This document shows, piece after piece, positions 10,101-15,505 of a DNA stretch of 64,000 bases. The DNA is from Photobacterium alginatilyticum (GTDB lineage Bacteria; Pseudomonadota; Gammaproteobacteria; Enterobacterales; Vibrionaceae): contig NZ_RSEJ01000001.1 of NCBI RefSeq assembly GCF_009910675.1, positions 434,001-498,000 on the forward strand, in the 5' to 3' direction. The position numbers and the translations under genes were made by a program. Position 1 is the first letter of the stretch, and every line of letters starts with the position of its first letter. Below the pieces are notes generated by a model. The model made no database searches and was not told the origin of the DNA. It saw nothing but the letters and a program-made list of their open reading frames with translations.

Positions 10101-11574
10101 CGGCGTGAGTATGAGCGGTGGCAACGGCAAGGATACTTACCTGATCCGTGAAGGTCAGGGGCGTATCTTTATCGGCGCGCAGGGTGACGGCAAGAACACC
10201 GATCGGATCGTGCTGTCGTCTGGTTATAAGCAGGTAAGCTACGGCGGCTCTGTGTATCGTGACGTTGCGGTGAACTATAACGGTACTGATATTCACATCA
10301 ATCTTAATGGCACCACCGACAAGCTGGAGTTCAGCTTTGGCAAGGACCGTTACCTCGGAGAGCTGGTGTGGGATTATCAGGACGGTAGGCAGCAGTTGAA
10401 ATCTCTGGATTTGTCCGGAACCGATCTGGCTTCCTATCGTGTGGATCTATCTCAGGGCCGCTATGAGGCCACCGGAACCTCACATGGTTGGAATATTGGT
10501 TATGCGGCGGATTCTGAGGCCGTTTCAGTGCTTGGTAGTCGCGGCAACGACACTTTTGTCGCCAACGGTCATTTCAACTACTTTGAAGGCGGAAAAGGGG
10601 CCGATACCTATGAGGTCGGGGCTGGCAACGGTGGAACCAAGGTGATCTACAACTATGACACCGACGGTAGCCAAGATACCCTGAAGCTGGGGGACGCGGC
10701 TACGCTGAGCCGTTTGAGCTACCAGCGACAGGGTGACAACCTGCTGGTGCTGCAATTGGGCGATGACGGTAATCTCAGTGAAGCCAAGTCTCAGATCCTG
10801 GTGAAGGACTGGTTCAAAGGTAACGCATATCAGCATATGACGGTACAGGCCGCGGACGGTAAGAGTCACAGTGCAGCAGATATCAACGTGCTGACCCGGT
10901 ACACGGCATTGTTGCAAACTGGAGTGCAGTCTACCGAACTGCCTGAGAAGGCTGCAGCACCTGTACCGCGTTTTGTCGAGCTGGTGGATGATGCCAATTC
11001 GTTGAGTGGTTGGAACGTGAATAATGGCGGGAACGGCTTTGCGGTTGGTGAGGATGGTTTGTACACATCTTATCAATGGTGCAGCAGGACTCGCCGCTTT
11101 GATGTTTCAGGACTTATCGATACTTACGGTGCCAATGCGATCAGTGTCAGTGAGAGCTTTCATAAGGTCGGTCATATCGATGACAACTACAGGCTAAGCG
11201 TTCGGATGTTGGACAGCAACGGCAATGAGCTATATAGCTGGAGTACCGGTGACCGGACAGTTGGAGATCAATCTGAGTTGGTGACTCATAGCCTGGAGGA
11301 TTATGGCAGTGATGTACACTATATCGAAGTGACTGACGCCGGTAAGGATAATGAGTGGTGGGCTGGTCAATATGGCGCGCGCCTGGAGGGGCTGTCGGTG
11401 AAGTTTGAGACCAACGCCGTTGATGCTAACGTCGACACTCTTCGGTTGGCGCAGTTGACTGCCGCAATGTCCACGTTCGGCAGCGATGCTGGCGGTGAAG
11501 GTGGAAGCGCTTCGCAAGATAGCGTGAAGAGCACCCAGCCAGTGATAACCATACCTGAAGTGGCTGTTTGCTAA
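1150..11574 (+). CDS. Giant multidomain RTX toxin (C58 proteases, ChaN/TIKI-like domain, TcdA/B-like pore region)
   Basis: The protein has about 3,474 residues. I chose ATG 1150, preceded by GAGGA; an in-frame TTG at 1135 is the alternative. Domains in order: Calx-beta-like strand region (about 5–130); YopT/C58-like cysteine protease with C457 (DGVCYGL), H576 (DNHAMAV) and FFEPNTG (E591); a second C58-like domain with C1056, H1174 (KFHAMSAW) and FYDPNTG (D1193); a degenerate third C58-like C-terminal half (about 1378–1467); a ChaN/TIKI-like domain with two motifs, SETH (E1792, H1794) and GEAH (E1919, H1921); a glycine/alanine-rich hydrophobic region (about 2157–2375) like the TcdA/TcdB translocation region; and RTX nonapeptides (about 2641–2690, 2939–2981 and 3125–3160). 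It is probably exported from its C-terminus by the transporter encoded downstream and delivered into host cells. I see no RtxC acyltransferase gene and no MARTX-type inositol-phosphate-activated protease domain. Confidence 0.85.
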   Translation: MSEKAIARLEAVQAVTEEGQSLQFRVVLDKAVTQDISFEVTADGYIDWHWGASPEVLFQSRGSSEMARAFGRYSVTVKAGESFAELSILTQDFGYDNKIQMLKMGLNQPSGDAEVAIPEEAVCAAVMDNDALHWDREKLKNMTVRVVPGEEFDALFQQTLQKYAAERGMSWEQLEQDGQNDLRKEMLTWMRGWAAEQGAVNIWREEIYDWEWGEIFSDFLAASCNVMLVPAAEPERTIYPMERKPFSQDEIEQFSNALAKEHDSVSHVMTREQFLEQSKQILTEGGDVSKGVMDKLMAVAADLVLNEEMEFSRFEEIYQAGEAKLDEAILEIMPTWFAFSQQVHWTIKPDAALLPDNVKQRTEQEMAELGSKSLSDSDVLDAPVTRHARLDILLFVTLKRNKMLDAVKAAGAKHFGDVQKLSQVSEFLSGKQLKIFETVNRRMPDGFNADSVRDGVCYGLAAEYLAAEVYRKKGGDAFLNRLQQVFGGLERKDTANSVREQLTRQYRREQGADALADPIVKLFQYQASTRNQDPIFKKEGAQTGFESDADVNIHDLVTRKLGGDKDKFFLISSDNHAMAVTKRDGVYSFFEPNTGVTRTSDPAAFERLLNSYFDGMMRAGYWPSKIGQSADAATFEIESLEAIKGSTEKPNWLQQVEAEQDWVAAELQKRGIETALSEQATQRREATGADIDAAMNREGFYGRKRQLYVGEFDVRICMQKSSTDADYQLTKSRVRAALKQLKGVPEGLHRRIEVVAGSDVGERVLIGTDRIMISLGSDFFDGKSSLAGLNRADAGKAHVLRQLAVAIQEQADPDTFDPASGDVKAAANAFVQGQLLPDSPGITRQLSKGRAQAYLAVVDAVNQLNSDKVDQNLALFNLQQATGEYLQQWPQDSQAELIRGLYEHAIASAGELNSIQSQEKASADPSMKDFIKALSPKPDAHGKLVNLRKNQYFLDGYTGGEVSKVPGFQEGMSLKKLVALFTGGSLSKEQQGTIAREIEYRYFQESMPDTVSESNKLFRDAAGHPAGGNFDARARQQLAPQGFLLNLINDGNGGRCDPLSKLMLVAQNLAASGQKTAGSRLLQNFFSVVTVINNPNKYSAQELANAKVFMSDVRRLHKKNDSDFVAAVRGQWSVENKQPLTLDGVLAKLTPTDADGQLDLTHVPVFLEVDTKFHAMSAWSRTEDGKRIFGFYDPNTGLVEFSSSAKFSEYMHGHFGKDGMNFAGKYKMGLDTDGKTPLFECVTSFNADELGKFKTGPFSPSVLDTLNREIFEPAADKAPAAVDPEKAVQNARDLVTDVRDHDANATIRLFADQLLGDDGLKNASVDAYLRLQASGKGSDALLENIHQANEILRREKLGLATDDELLQIGELRKILTAATLEKDSYVTLDGQQSAIGLKGALEAAGIGQYKLTVGDQSLAVICDAANHRYAVYIAGQGEVKGFANLDAMTQFAADYLKDKGDWSLSGLKPEVALMDMDGVMSSEQLVKEASVFGKRRGDAYNAIVDVLSTFKSESQPQPEAAFKLIGLIDSYTADHPNSGRNNALRILKEQLETSLFGDDSAALKRSLTDLTGDRPNLAAAIYSDAQRELGGEDAGITDFLIRWVNEDPMLAGMKGYSGNTPGSAELGFEAKYHIDISAHYTEITNFLGKAQQQGLLTKATIDADSKILHLGYSYQEMQDICGKPSQKFGEVASMTFYFIKESAKDSASTLQPEIQLLSKYGDPGYIKELQVARFDQAREIFISSKDFDFSQWDKKFSGDALNELNRRLNAESDIDGRLSVLLNDQKGLLISETHGSDLNGQRFIVEHLDALKKQGVTTIGLEHLRADLAQPLIDDYLKTGVLSAELEAMILSKSEGHLMQLFEQAHSHGMKIIALDANSTARYANEHGLMYRAGAANNVAVEKLNGLPEGEKFVVVFGEAHLKSHPGMDSPVPGISHRLELPILKIDENNRFVVQNDDLQLRKIYDDMVNIDRLDLSGIAGGEGDCRAQAARLNELLAKPLQSEVERLNDSGQKVTLGDQTLTLGDLLMMGAKLDGKLVSLDWKLAEMDLNKLLNDGRLTLNADAMASPVHSSDTRLELVEKLDAIRRLNGDDSDTSFLAGSDESRSKTTALMESWNKVNSKLTDADISAANVDVLKDAVLYEADRQDRMFGPENVRTRFPLKALCKGISRFSTGLSMAMFPGSAFAIVDGFVKGNDYEAGRELGGMLADGVDMLVDTLAESTKIASVASKFSNVLGKISGGLGGLLSAPFSIWAAVDTFKGLDVETDGDRRTDLIVNGALQVGSAVLSVASGIAGIVSAVATAGSAAAVAASAFGPIGAAVGVAISLATGIYNAVRLCEGLKDAGISAGDRALAGFVSFFGFPIPERIAKEATINTTREQLESAAKENFDYYRQLGVDKFVYSHKAVGTKFHSNSAARVEEANDIYHASEEERAASKSTGMALYNERKKAWDLANTLHQLGVSYDQDIARFFASCLYPNDDVEQLLAFSKQMAGAPEPMLESFTGYDAGVKEDPGAVSGGVRTTLFALGGGYDVARGDHGRNNVFLMNETAEVDFAGADKNDTFEVVGGWVTGKLDGGADKDTLSLQSYYAEDGGQGFDVRLSPVYRTDYGRVINREHDSHTRQNVNLSLKNIENVFGSQRSDIISGNDADNLLIGNGGDDELYGGFGADQLRGGHGSDLLWGGRGMDSYIFSVDDLIREGDLDTIDNYSNWSDEDGSPSEDQDVLMLDVDTLAMRREGDDLLLSVNAGWQAANRFFSELRVDLQALKNLLDDALQDFSNQTVWNQYEQTISAFTQKYVVPLRECGETIHDVDLESAMERFTSLESWQEKQLVEQLAQTFREKNPNRNDVIKVKDYYADSANRHLTLMDSLGNLYLPNDLATGDYVADKDGNITVNTLQLQSRCGYEVNLYSGEINENPVGGGNENKRTKLLNGDVVDVIGSRHADNIFGDDRDNVIQGRGGNDNLYGGDGDDILVAGVAGDYGVSMSGGNGKDTYLIREGQGRIFIGAQGDGKNTDRIVLSSGYKQVSYGGSVYRDVAVNYNGTDIHINLNGTTDKLEFSFGKDRYLGELVWDYQDGRQQLKSLDLSGTDLASYRVDLSQGRYEATGTSHGWNIGYAADSEAVSVLGSRGNDTFVANGHFNYFEGGKGADTYEVGAGNGGTKVIYNYDTDGSQDTLKLGDAATLSRLSYQRQGDNLLVLQLGDDGNLSEAKSQILVKDWFKGNAYQHMTVQAADGKSHSAADINVLTRYTALLQTGVQSTELPEKAAAPVPRFVELVDDANSLSGWNVNNGGNGFAVGEDGLYTSYQWCSRTRRFDVSGLIDTYGANAISVSESFHKVGHIDDNYRLSVRMLDSNGNELYSWSTGDRTVGDQSELVTHSLEDYGSDVHYIEVTDAGKDNEWWAGQYGARLEGLSVKFETNAVDANVDTLRLAQLTAAMSTFGSDAGGEGGSASQDSVKSTQPVITIPEVAVC

Positions 11575-11590
11575 CAGGCTTCGATAGGAT

Positions 11591-11615
11591 GAGGGGGCTT
11601 GCCCCCTCTGTTTCC
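11591..11615 (+). terminator. Probable terminator of the toxin gene
   Basis: An 8-bp GC-rich stem GAGGGGGC/GCCCCCTC lies 16 bases after the toxin stop and is followed by TGTTTCCC. The T-run is weak, so termination may be partial. Confidence 0.6.
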
Positions 11616-11734
11616 CTCCTAACAATTCCATCTGTATAAGCTCCCGGCCTGCCTTGAAGCCTTGCGTTGACCTGATGATCAGCGAGTGGGCCATCGGTAA
11701 GCCGATTTTTGTTAAGCTTATAACTGCTCTTTTT

Positions 11735-11746
11735 GAGTAATTACTC
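11735..11746. promoter_or_regulatory. Palindrome site 2 of 3, before the secretion operon
   Basis: This is the perfect 12-bp palindrome GAGTAATTACTC. A -10-like TATAAG starts at 11763, about 22 bases from the palindrome centre, so the palindrome would overlap or flank a -35 region. The same 22-base distance separates site 3 from its TTAATA. This is inferred to be a binding site for a common regulator of the island. Confidence 0.45.
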
Positions 11747-11824
11747 TATTTTAATTCATTGATATAAGTGGTTTTTTTATTTGGTGTTTTTTTATGGAAT
11801 TTAATGGCAGTTTTTGTGCGCCTT

Positions 11825-11836
11825 GGAGGTAGTATT
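11825..11836 (+). promoter_or_regulatory. Possible ops-like element (RfaH recruitment)
   Basis: GGAGGTAG matches seven of eight bases of the ops core GGCGGTAG known from RfaH-controlled operons, including haemolysin operons. It lies in the leader between the presumed promoter near 11760 and a strong terminator at 11940–11967, which is where an antitermination signal would be expected. The match is short and could be chance. Confidence 0.3.
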
Positions 11837-11939
11837 CTCGAAGCAGACTTGAAATTGCTTTCTAATCAGTCAGCTTTAAAGTTACTGGGCATGTTCATTT
11901 GAATATGTCTGATAACGCAAGTTTGTCTTGTCTTTTTGT

Positions 11940-11967
11940 ACCACCTCCCATGGAGGTGGTTTTTTTT
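11940..11967 (+). terminator. Strong intrinsic terminator in the leader of the secretion operon
   Basis: The stem CCACCTCC/GGAGGTGG with a 3-base loop is followed by eight T. It ends only about 38 bases before the GTG start of the first ABC gene, while the toxin gene already has a terminator at 11591. It is therefore either a second toxin terminator with a promoter hidden just after it, or an attenuator that must be read through to express the transporter. Confidence 0.75.
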
Positions 11968-12005
11968 ATTCAGTACAGATAAAAAATATCAGGTATTTAA
12001 GAGTT

Positions 12006-14120
12006 GTGAATTCATTATCAGGCTCCGGGTTGAAACAATCGGCGTTAGCCTGCAGTCGGTTGTTGCTGCAACTGGCTGGGATTGAGCTGAAAAAGGACGA
12101 GGGAGATCCAGCGCTCGAACTGCCGTTAAAAAAGCTCGTTCAGCAATATGGCAGAGCGCATGGGATCAACCTGAGCTTAGGTCGGTTGAAGTGCGCCGAC
12201 ATTTCGCAGCAGCATCTTCCGCTGGCGTACCGTAAAGTAAATGGGGATTTCGTCGTATTGGCGCGGATTTCTGATGAGCAGGCGTTGATTCAGGCTTCTG
12301 ATGCAGTGTCGCCGCAGGTTGTTTCACTCGAAGAACTCTATGCCCAGTGGGGCGGTGAAGTGGTGACTTTGCAGGGGGCCGCTCTGCGATTTGATGTTTC
12401 CTGGTTCATCCCCGAGTTTGTTCGCCACCGGAAGTTGATCGGAGAGGTGCTGATATTCTCGCTGATGTTGCAGTTGCTGGCATTGGCGACGCCGCTTTTT
12501 TTTCAGGTGGTCATGGATAAGGTGCTGGTGCACCACGCCCTTTCGACCTTGGATGTACTGGTGCTGGTTCTGGTAGTTGTTGGGGTATTCGAAGTGGTAC
12601 TCAAAGGATTACGTGAGTACCTGTTTGCACATACTTCTAATCGGATTGATATTGGTCTTGGAATCAAGCTGTTCCGACATTTGCTCGGCTTGCCATTGTT
12701 ATATTTTAAGCACCGTCAAGTGGGGGCAATTATCACCCGGGTGCAAGAACTAGATAGCATTCGCAACTTCCTGACTGGTTCCATGCTGACGCTGTGTGTT
12801 GATGTAGCCTTCACCATGGTATTTTTTGGTGTAATGGCCTGGTTGTCGCCACAGCTTACCTGCATTGTGCTGGCATCTCTGCCGCTTTATTTCCTGTTGG
12901 CTCGGTGGAGCACCGGGCCCTTGCAGGTGCGTATCGAACGCCAGTTCCAGACGTCGGCGATAAACACTTCATTTTTAAATGAATCTGTCAGCGGTGCGGA
13001 GACAATCAAGAGTCTGGCCGTTGAGCCTCGTATGCAGCGCCGTTGGGAGTCCCAAACAAAAGAAATGGTGGAAGCTGGCTTTCATACCCAGACGCTGAAC
13101 AGCCTAGTTAACCACCTTGTCACCTTGTTACAGAAGTCTACCAGTGTTGGCGTGATCTGGATTGGTGCCAGCCTTGTGATGTCGCTTGAGCTGACTATCG
13201 GCCAGCTTATCGCATTTAACATGATGACGTCCCATGTTAGTCAGCCGGTTGCCAAGTTAATCGAACTTTGGCAGCAGTTCGTGCAGACCCGTGTAGCGGT
13301 CGACAAGCTAGGCGATATGCTCAACCAGCCAGTGGAACAGGATCTGGGCTGTCATAGCCCAACAGATCCGCTCAACGGTGATTTGTTGATGCGGGGAGTG
13401 GTGTTCCGCTATCAGCCTGATCTGCAGCCGGTATTGCAAGGAATTGATTTACATGTGAAGGCTGGCGAGAGTCTGGGGATTGTCGGTCCTTCCGGTTCAG
13501 GAAAATCCACCCTGACACGCCTGCTGCAGAAGCTTTATACCCCTGAAAGCGGCGAAATCCTGATAGATGGAATGCCGTTACATAGCCTGAGTCCCAATTA
13601 TTTGCGCAGTCAGATAGGCGTGGTGTTACAGGAGAATTACCTGTTCAACCGTAGTGTCCGAAAAAACATTGCCGTGAAAGATCCGACTGTGGGATTGGAG
13701 AAAGTTGTTGCCGCAGCAAAGTTGGCGGGTGCCCATGAGTTTATTCTGCAGTTGCCTTTGGGGTATGACACGGTACTAGCCGAAGGCGGCAGTTCCCTGT
13801 CTGGTGGACAGCGACAGCGTATTGCTATCGCCCGTGCTCTGATGGCAGATCCTAAAATCCTGATTTTTGATGAGGCAACCAGTGCGCTTGACGATGAGTC
13901 CCAGGCATTGATCCAGGCCAATATGGCTGAGATTGCCCGGGGCCGGACAGTGATTACTATTGCCCATCGTTTGTCCACGGTGCGTGATTGTGACCGCATC
14001 ATTACTTTGGAACAGGGGCAAATTAGCGAGTCTGGCAGCCACCATCAGTTGTTGGCAAAGGGGGGATGTTACGCCCGGTTATGGCAACTACAGCAAGAAT
14101 TACGTAAGGAATCCGTTTGA
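12006..14120 (+). CDS. rtxB: Type I secretion ABC transporter (HlyB/RtxB type)
   Basis: This 704-residue inner-membrane ABC exporter has an N-terminal C39-peptidase-like domain (about 1–125) that lacks an obvious catalytic Cys/His pair, a membrane domain (about 140–430), and an ATPase domain with Walker A GPSGSGKSTL (about 494), signature LSGGQRQR (about 598) and Walker B ILIFDEATSALD. It should energise export of the RTX toxin through a fusion protein and a TolC-type channel. The longer frame from 11928 would start inside the terminator hairpin, so I chose GTG 12006, whose downstream residues NSLSGSGLKQSAL lead directly into the conserved domain. Its stop overlaps the start of the fusion protein gene by one base. 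The gene symbol follows the MARTX rtxBDE arrangement by analogy. Confidence 0.85.
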   Translation: MNSLSGSGLKQSALACSRLLLQLAGIELKKDEGDPALELPLKKLVQQYGRAHGINLSLGRLKCADISQQHLPLAYRKVNGDFVVLARISDEQALIQASDAVSPQVVSLEELYAQWGGEVVTLQGAALRFDVSWFIPEFVRHRKLIGEVLIFSLMLQLLALATPLFFQVVMDKVLVHHALSTLDVLVLVLVVVGVFEVVLKGLREYLFAHTSNRIDIGLGIKLFRHLLGLPLLYFKHRQVGAIITRVQELDSIRNFLTGSMLTLCVDVAFTMVFFGVMAWLSPQLTCIVLASLPLYFLLARWSTGPLQVRIERQFQTSAINTSFLNESVSGAETIKSLAVEPRMQRRWESQTKEMVEAGFHTQTLNSLVNHLVTLLQKSTSVGVIWIGASLVMSLELTIGQLIAFNMMTSHVSQPVAKLIELWQQFVQTRVAVDKLGDMLNQPVEQDLGCHSPTDPLNGDLLMRGVVFRYQPDLQPVLQGIDLHVKAGESLGIVGPSGSGKSTLTRLLQKLYTPESGEILIDGMPLHSLSPNYLRSQIGVVLQENYLFNRSVRKNIAVKDPTVGLEKVVAAAKLAGAHEFILQLPLGYDTVLAEGGSSLSGGQRQRIAIARALMADPKILIFDEATSALDDESQALIQANMAEIARGRTVITIAHRLSTVRDCDRIITLEQGQISESGSHHQLLAKGGCYARLWQLQQELRKESV

Positions 14121-15505
14121 TGTTTATGAAGCACTTGATTACCTTCCGAGAGGCATGGCTAAAGGTGCGCAGGGAACCTGAAGCGATAAAACGTTCCAGT
14201 GATGAGTACGAGTTTCAGCCGGGCTATCTGGAGATTGTAGAACGCCCGCCAGCGCCTTGGGCGAGGCGTACGGCAATGGCACTGACCTTATTACTGCTGG
14301 GGGCTTTGATTTGGTCGATCATTGGACGTCTGGATATTCATGCCGTCGCTACAGGCCGGTTGATTGTTTCCAGTCACTCGAAAGTCATTCAGTCGCTCGA
14401 ACCGGGGGAAGTAGCAGCGATCAACGTGCGTGACGGTCAGCGTGTGAAAGAAGGCGACGTGTTAATAAGCTTAAATCCTATTGGCGTTGAAGCTGAAGTC
14501 CGCGAATTACAGGAAAAGCTTATTTTTAAACGCCTTGAGCAGGCACGCCTGCAGGCACTACTGACTGATAACCCCATTGCGAACTTTAAGGCTCCGGCCG
14601 AGGCCTCCCCATTGCAGGCTGCCATGGCCAGAGAGCACCTGATAAGTGAGTGGCAGGAAGTGATTGCCAACCTTGAATCTATCGACGGAGAGATGAGCGT
14701 TAACCGCGCGAGCCTGCAGGCGAGGAAGGCGGAGATTGCCGCTTTAGAAAATCTGGCAGTCAATATTCGCGATCGCCTTGATGCAAGTCGTACTTTGGCA
14801 GCCAATAAGTTGATCCCGCGGGTAGAGCTGTTGGAGCAGGAACGGGAAAGGTTGGAAATCGAACGTTCATTGTCTCAGCAGTATGCCGAAATCGATGTGT
14901 TGCAGGCTGAATATGAGAGCAAACAGGAGGAGCGTGACAGCTATCTTGCCCGGAACCGCCGTGAATATTACGACAAGCTGAATGACGCCCGGGGATCGCT
15001 CGCCGTGATGGCCCAGGAGCTGATTAAGGCCAATGAGAAGCATCGATTGCAGAGCCTCAGAGCGCCGGTTGACGGTGTTGTTCAGCAACTGGCGATGCAT
15101 ACTCTTGGCGGTGTTGTGCAACCGGCCCAGCAGTTGATGGTAATTGTCCCGGATGACGCGGTGCTGGAAGTTGAGGTGATGCTACTGAACAAAGATGTGG
15201 GCTTTGTGCACAGCGGGCAGCCGGTGGAAATTAAGGTGGACTCATTTCCGTACACCCGTTACGGCACTATTGCCGGTGAAGTGGCCCATGTGTCGCGTGA
15301 CTCGGTTCAGAATGAGCAGCTCGGGCTGGTTTTTCCTGCCAGGATAAAAATTGCGCGCAACAGTATTGTTGTAGAAGATAGGGAAGTACCGCTTCAGGCG
15401 GGGATGAGTATTACTGCGGAGGTCCGTACCGGTGATCGCCGTGTGATTGACTACCTGCTAAGTCCGTTGCAGCAATATCAATCCGAAGCAATGAGGGAAC
15501 GCTAA
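14120..15505 (+). CDS. rtxD: HlyD/RtxD-family membrane fusion protein
   Basis: This 461-residue type I secretion adaptor has a short cytoplasmic N-terminus, one transmembrane helix at about residues 53–70 (TAMALTLLLLGALIWSIIG), a lipoyl-like half (SLEPGEVAAINVRDGQRV), a long alpha-helical hairpin rich in Glu, Arg and Leu (about 115–300), and a C-terminal beta-barrel ending in the usual GMSITAEVRTGDRRVIDYLLSPL motif. It bridges the ABC exporters and the outer-membrane channel. Start and stop overlap both neighbours (TGATG and TAATG), which indicates translational coupling in a three-gene operon. An in-frame TTG one codon earlier is unlikely. No TolC homologue is encoded here, so a genomic TolC is presumed. 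Confidence 0.88.
   Translation: MFMKHLITFREAWLKVRREPEAIKRSSDEYEFQPGYLEIVERPPAPWARRTAMALTLLLLGALIWSIIGRLDIHAVATGRLIVSSHSKVIQSLEPGEVAAINVRDGQRVKEGDVLISLNPIGVEAEVRELQEKLIFKRLEQARLQALLTDNPIANFKAPAEASPLQAAMAREHLISEWQEVIANLESIDGEMSVNRASLQARKAEIAALENLAVNIRDRLDASRTLAANKLIPRVELLEQERERLEIERSLSQQYAEIDVLQAEYESKQEERDSYLARNRREYYDKLNDARGSLAVMAQELIKANEKHRLQSLRAPVDGVVQQLAMHTLGGVVQPAQQLMVIVPDDAVLEVEVMLLNKDVGFVHSGQPVEIKVDSFPYTRYGTIAGEVAHVSRDSVQNEQLGLVFPARIKIARNSIVVEDREVPLQAGMSITAEVRTGDRRVIDYLLSPLQQYQSEAMRER

Noticed and set aside
9280..10296. 338-codon open frame on the minus strand inside the RTX repeat region
   Set aside because: It results from the periodic Gly/Asp codon bias of the RTX repeats read in reverse; the peptide is low in information and unlike any family.
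11928..12005. Upstream extension of the rtxB reading frame
   Set aside because: The first codons would fall inside the terminator hairpin and encode no family sequence; GTG 12006 is more plausible.
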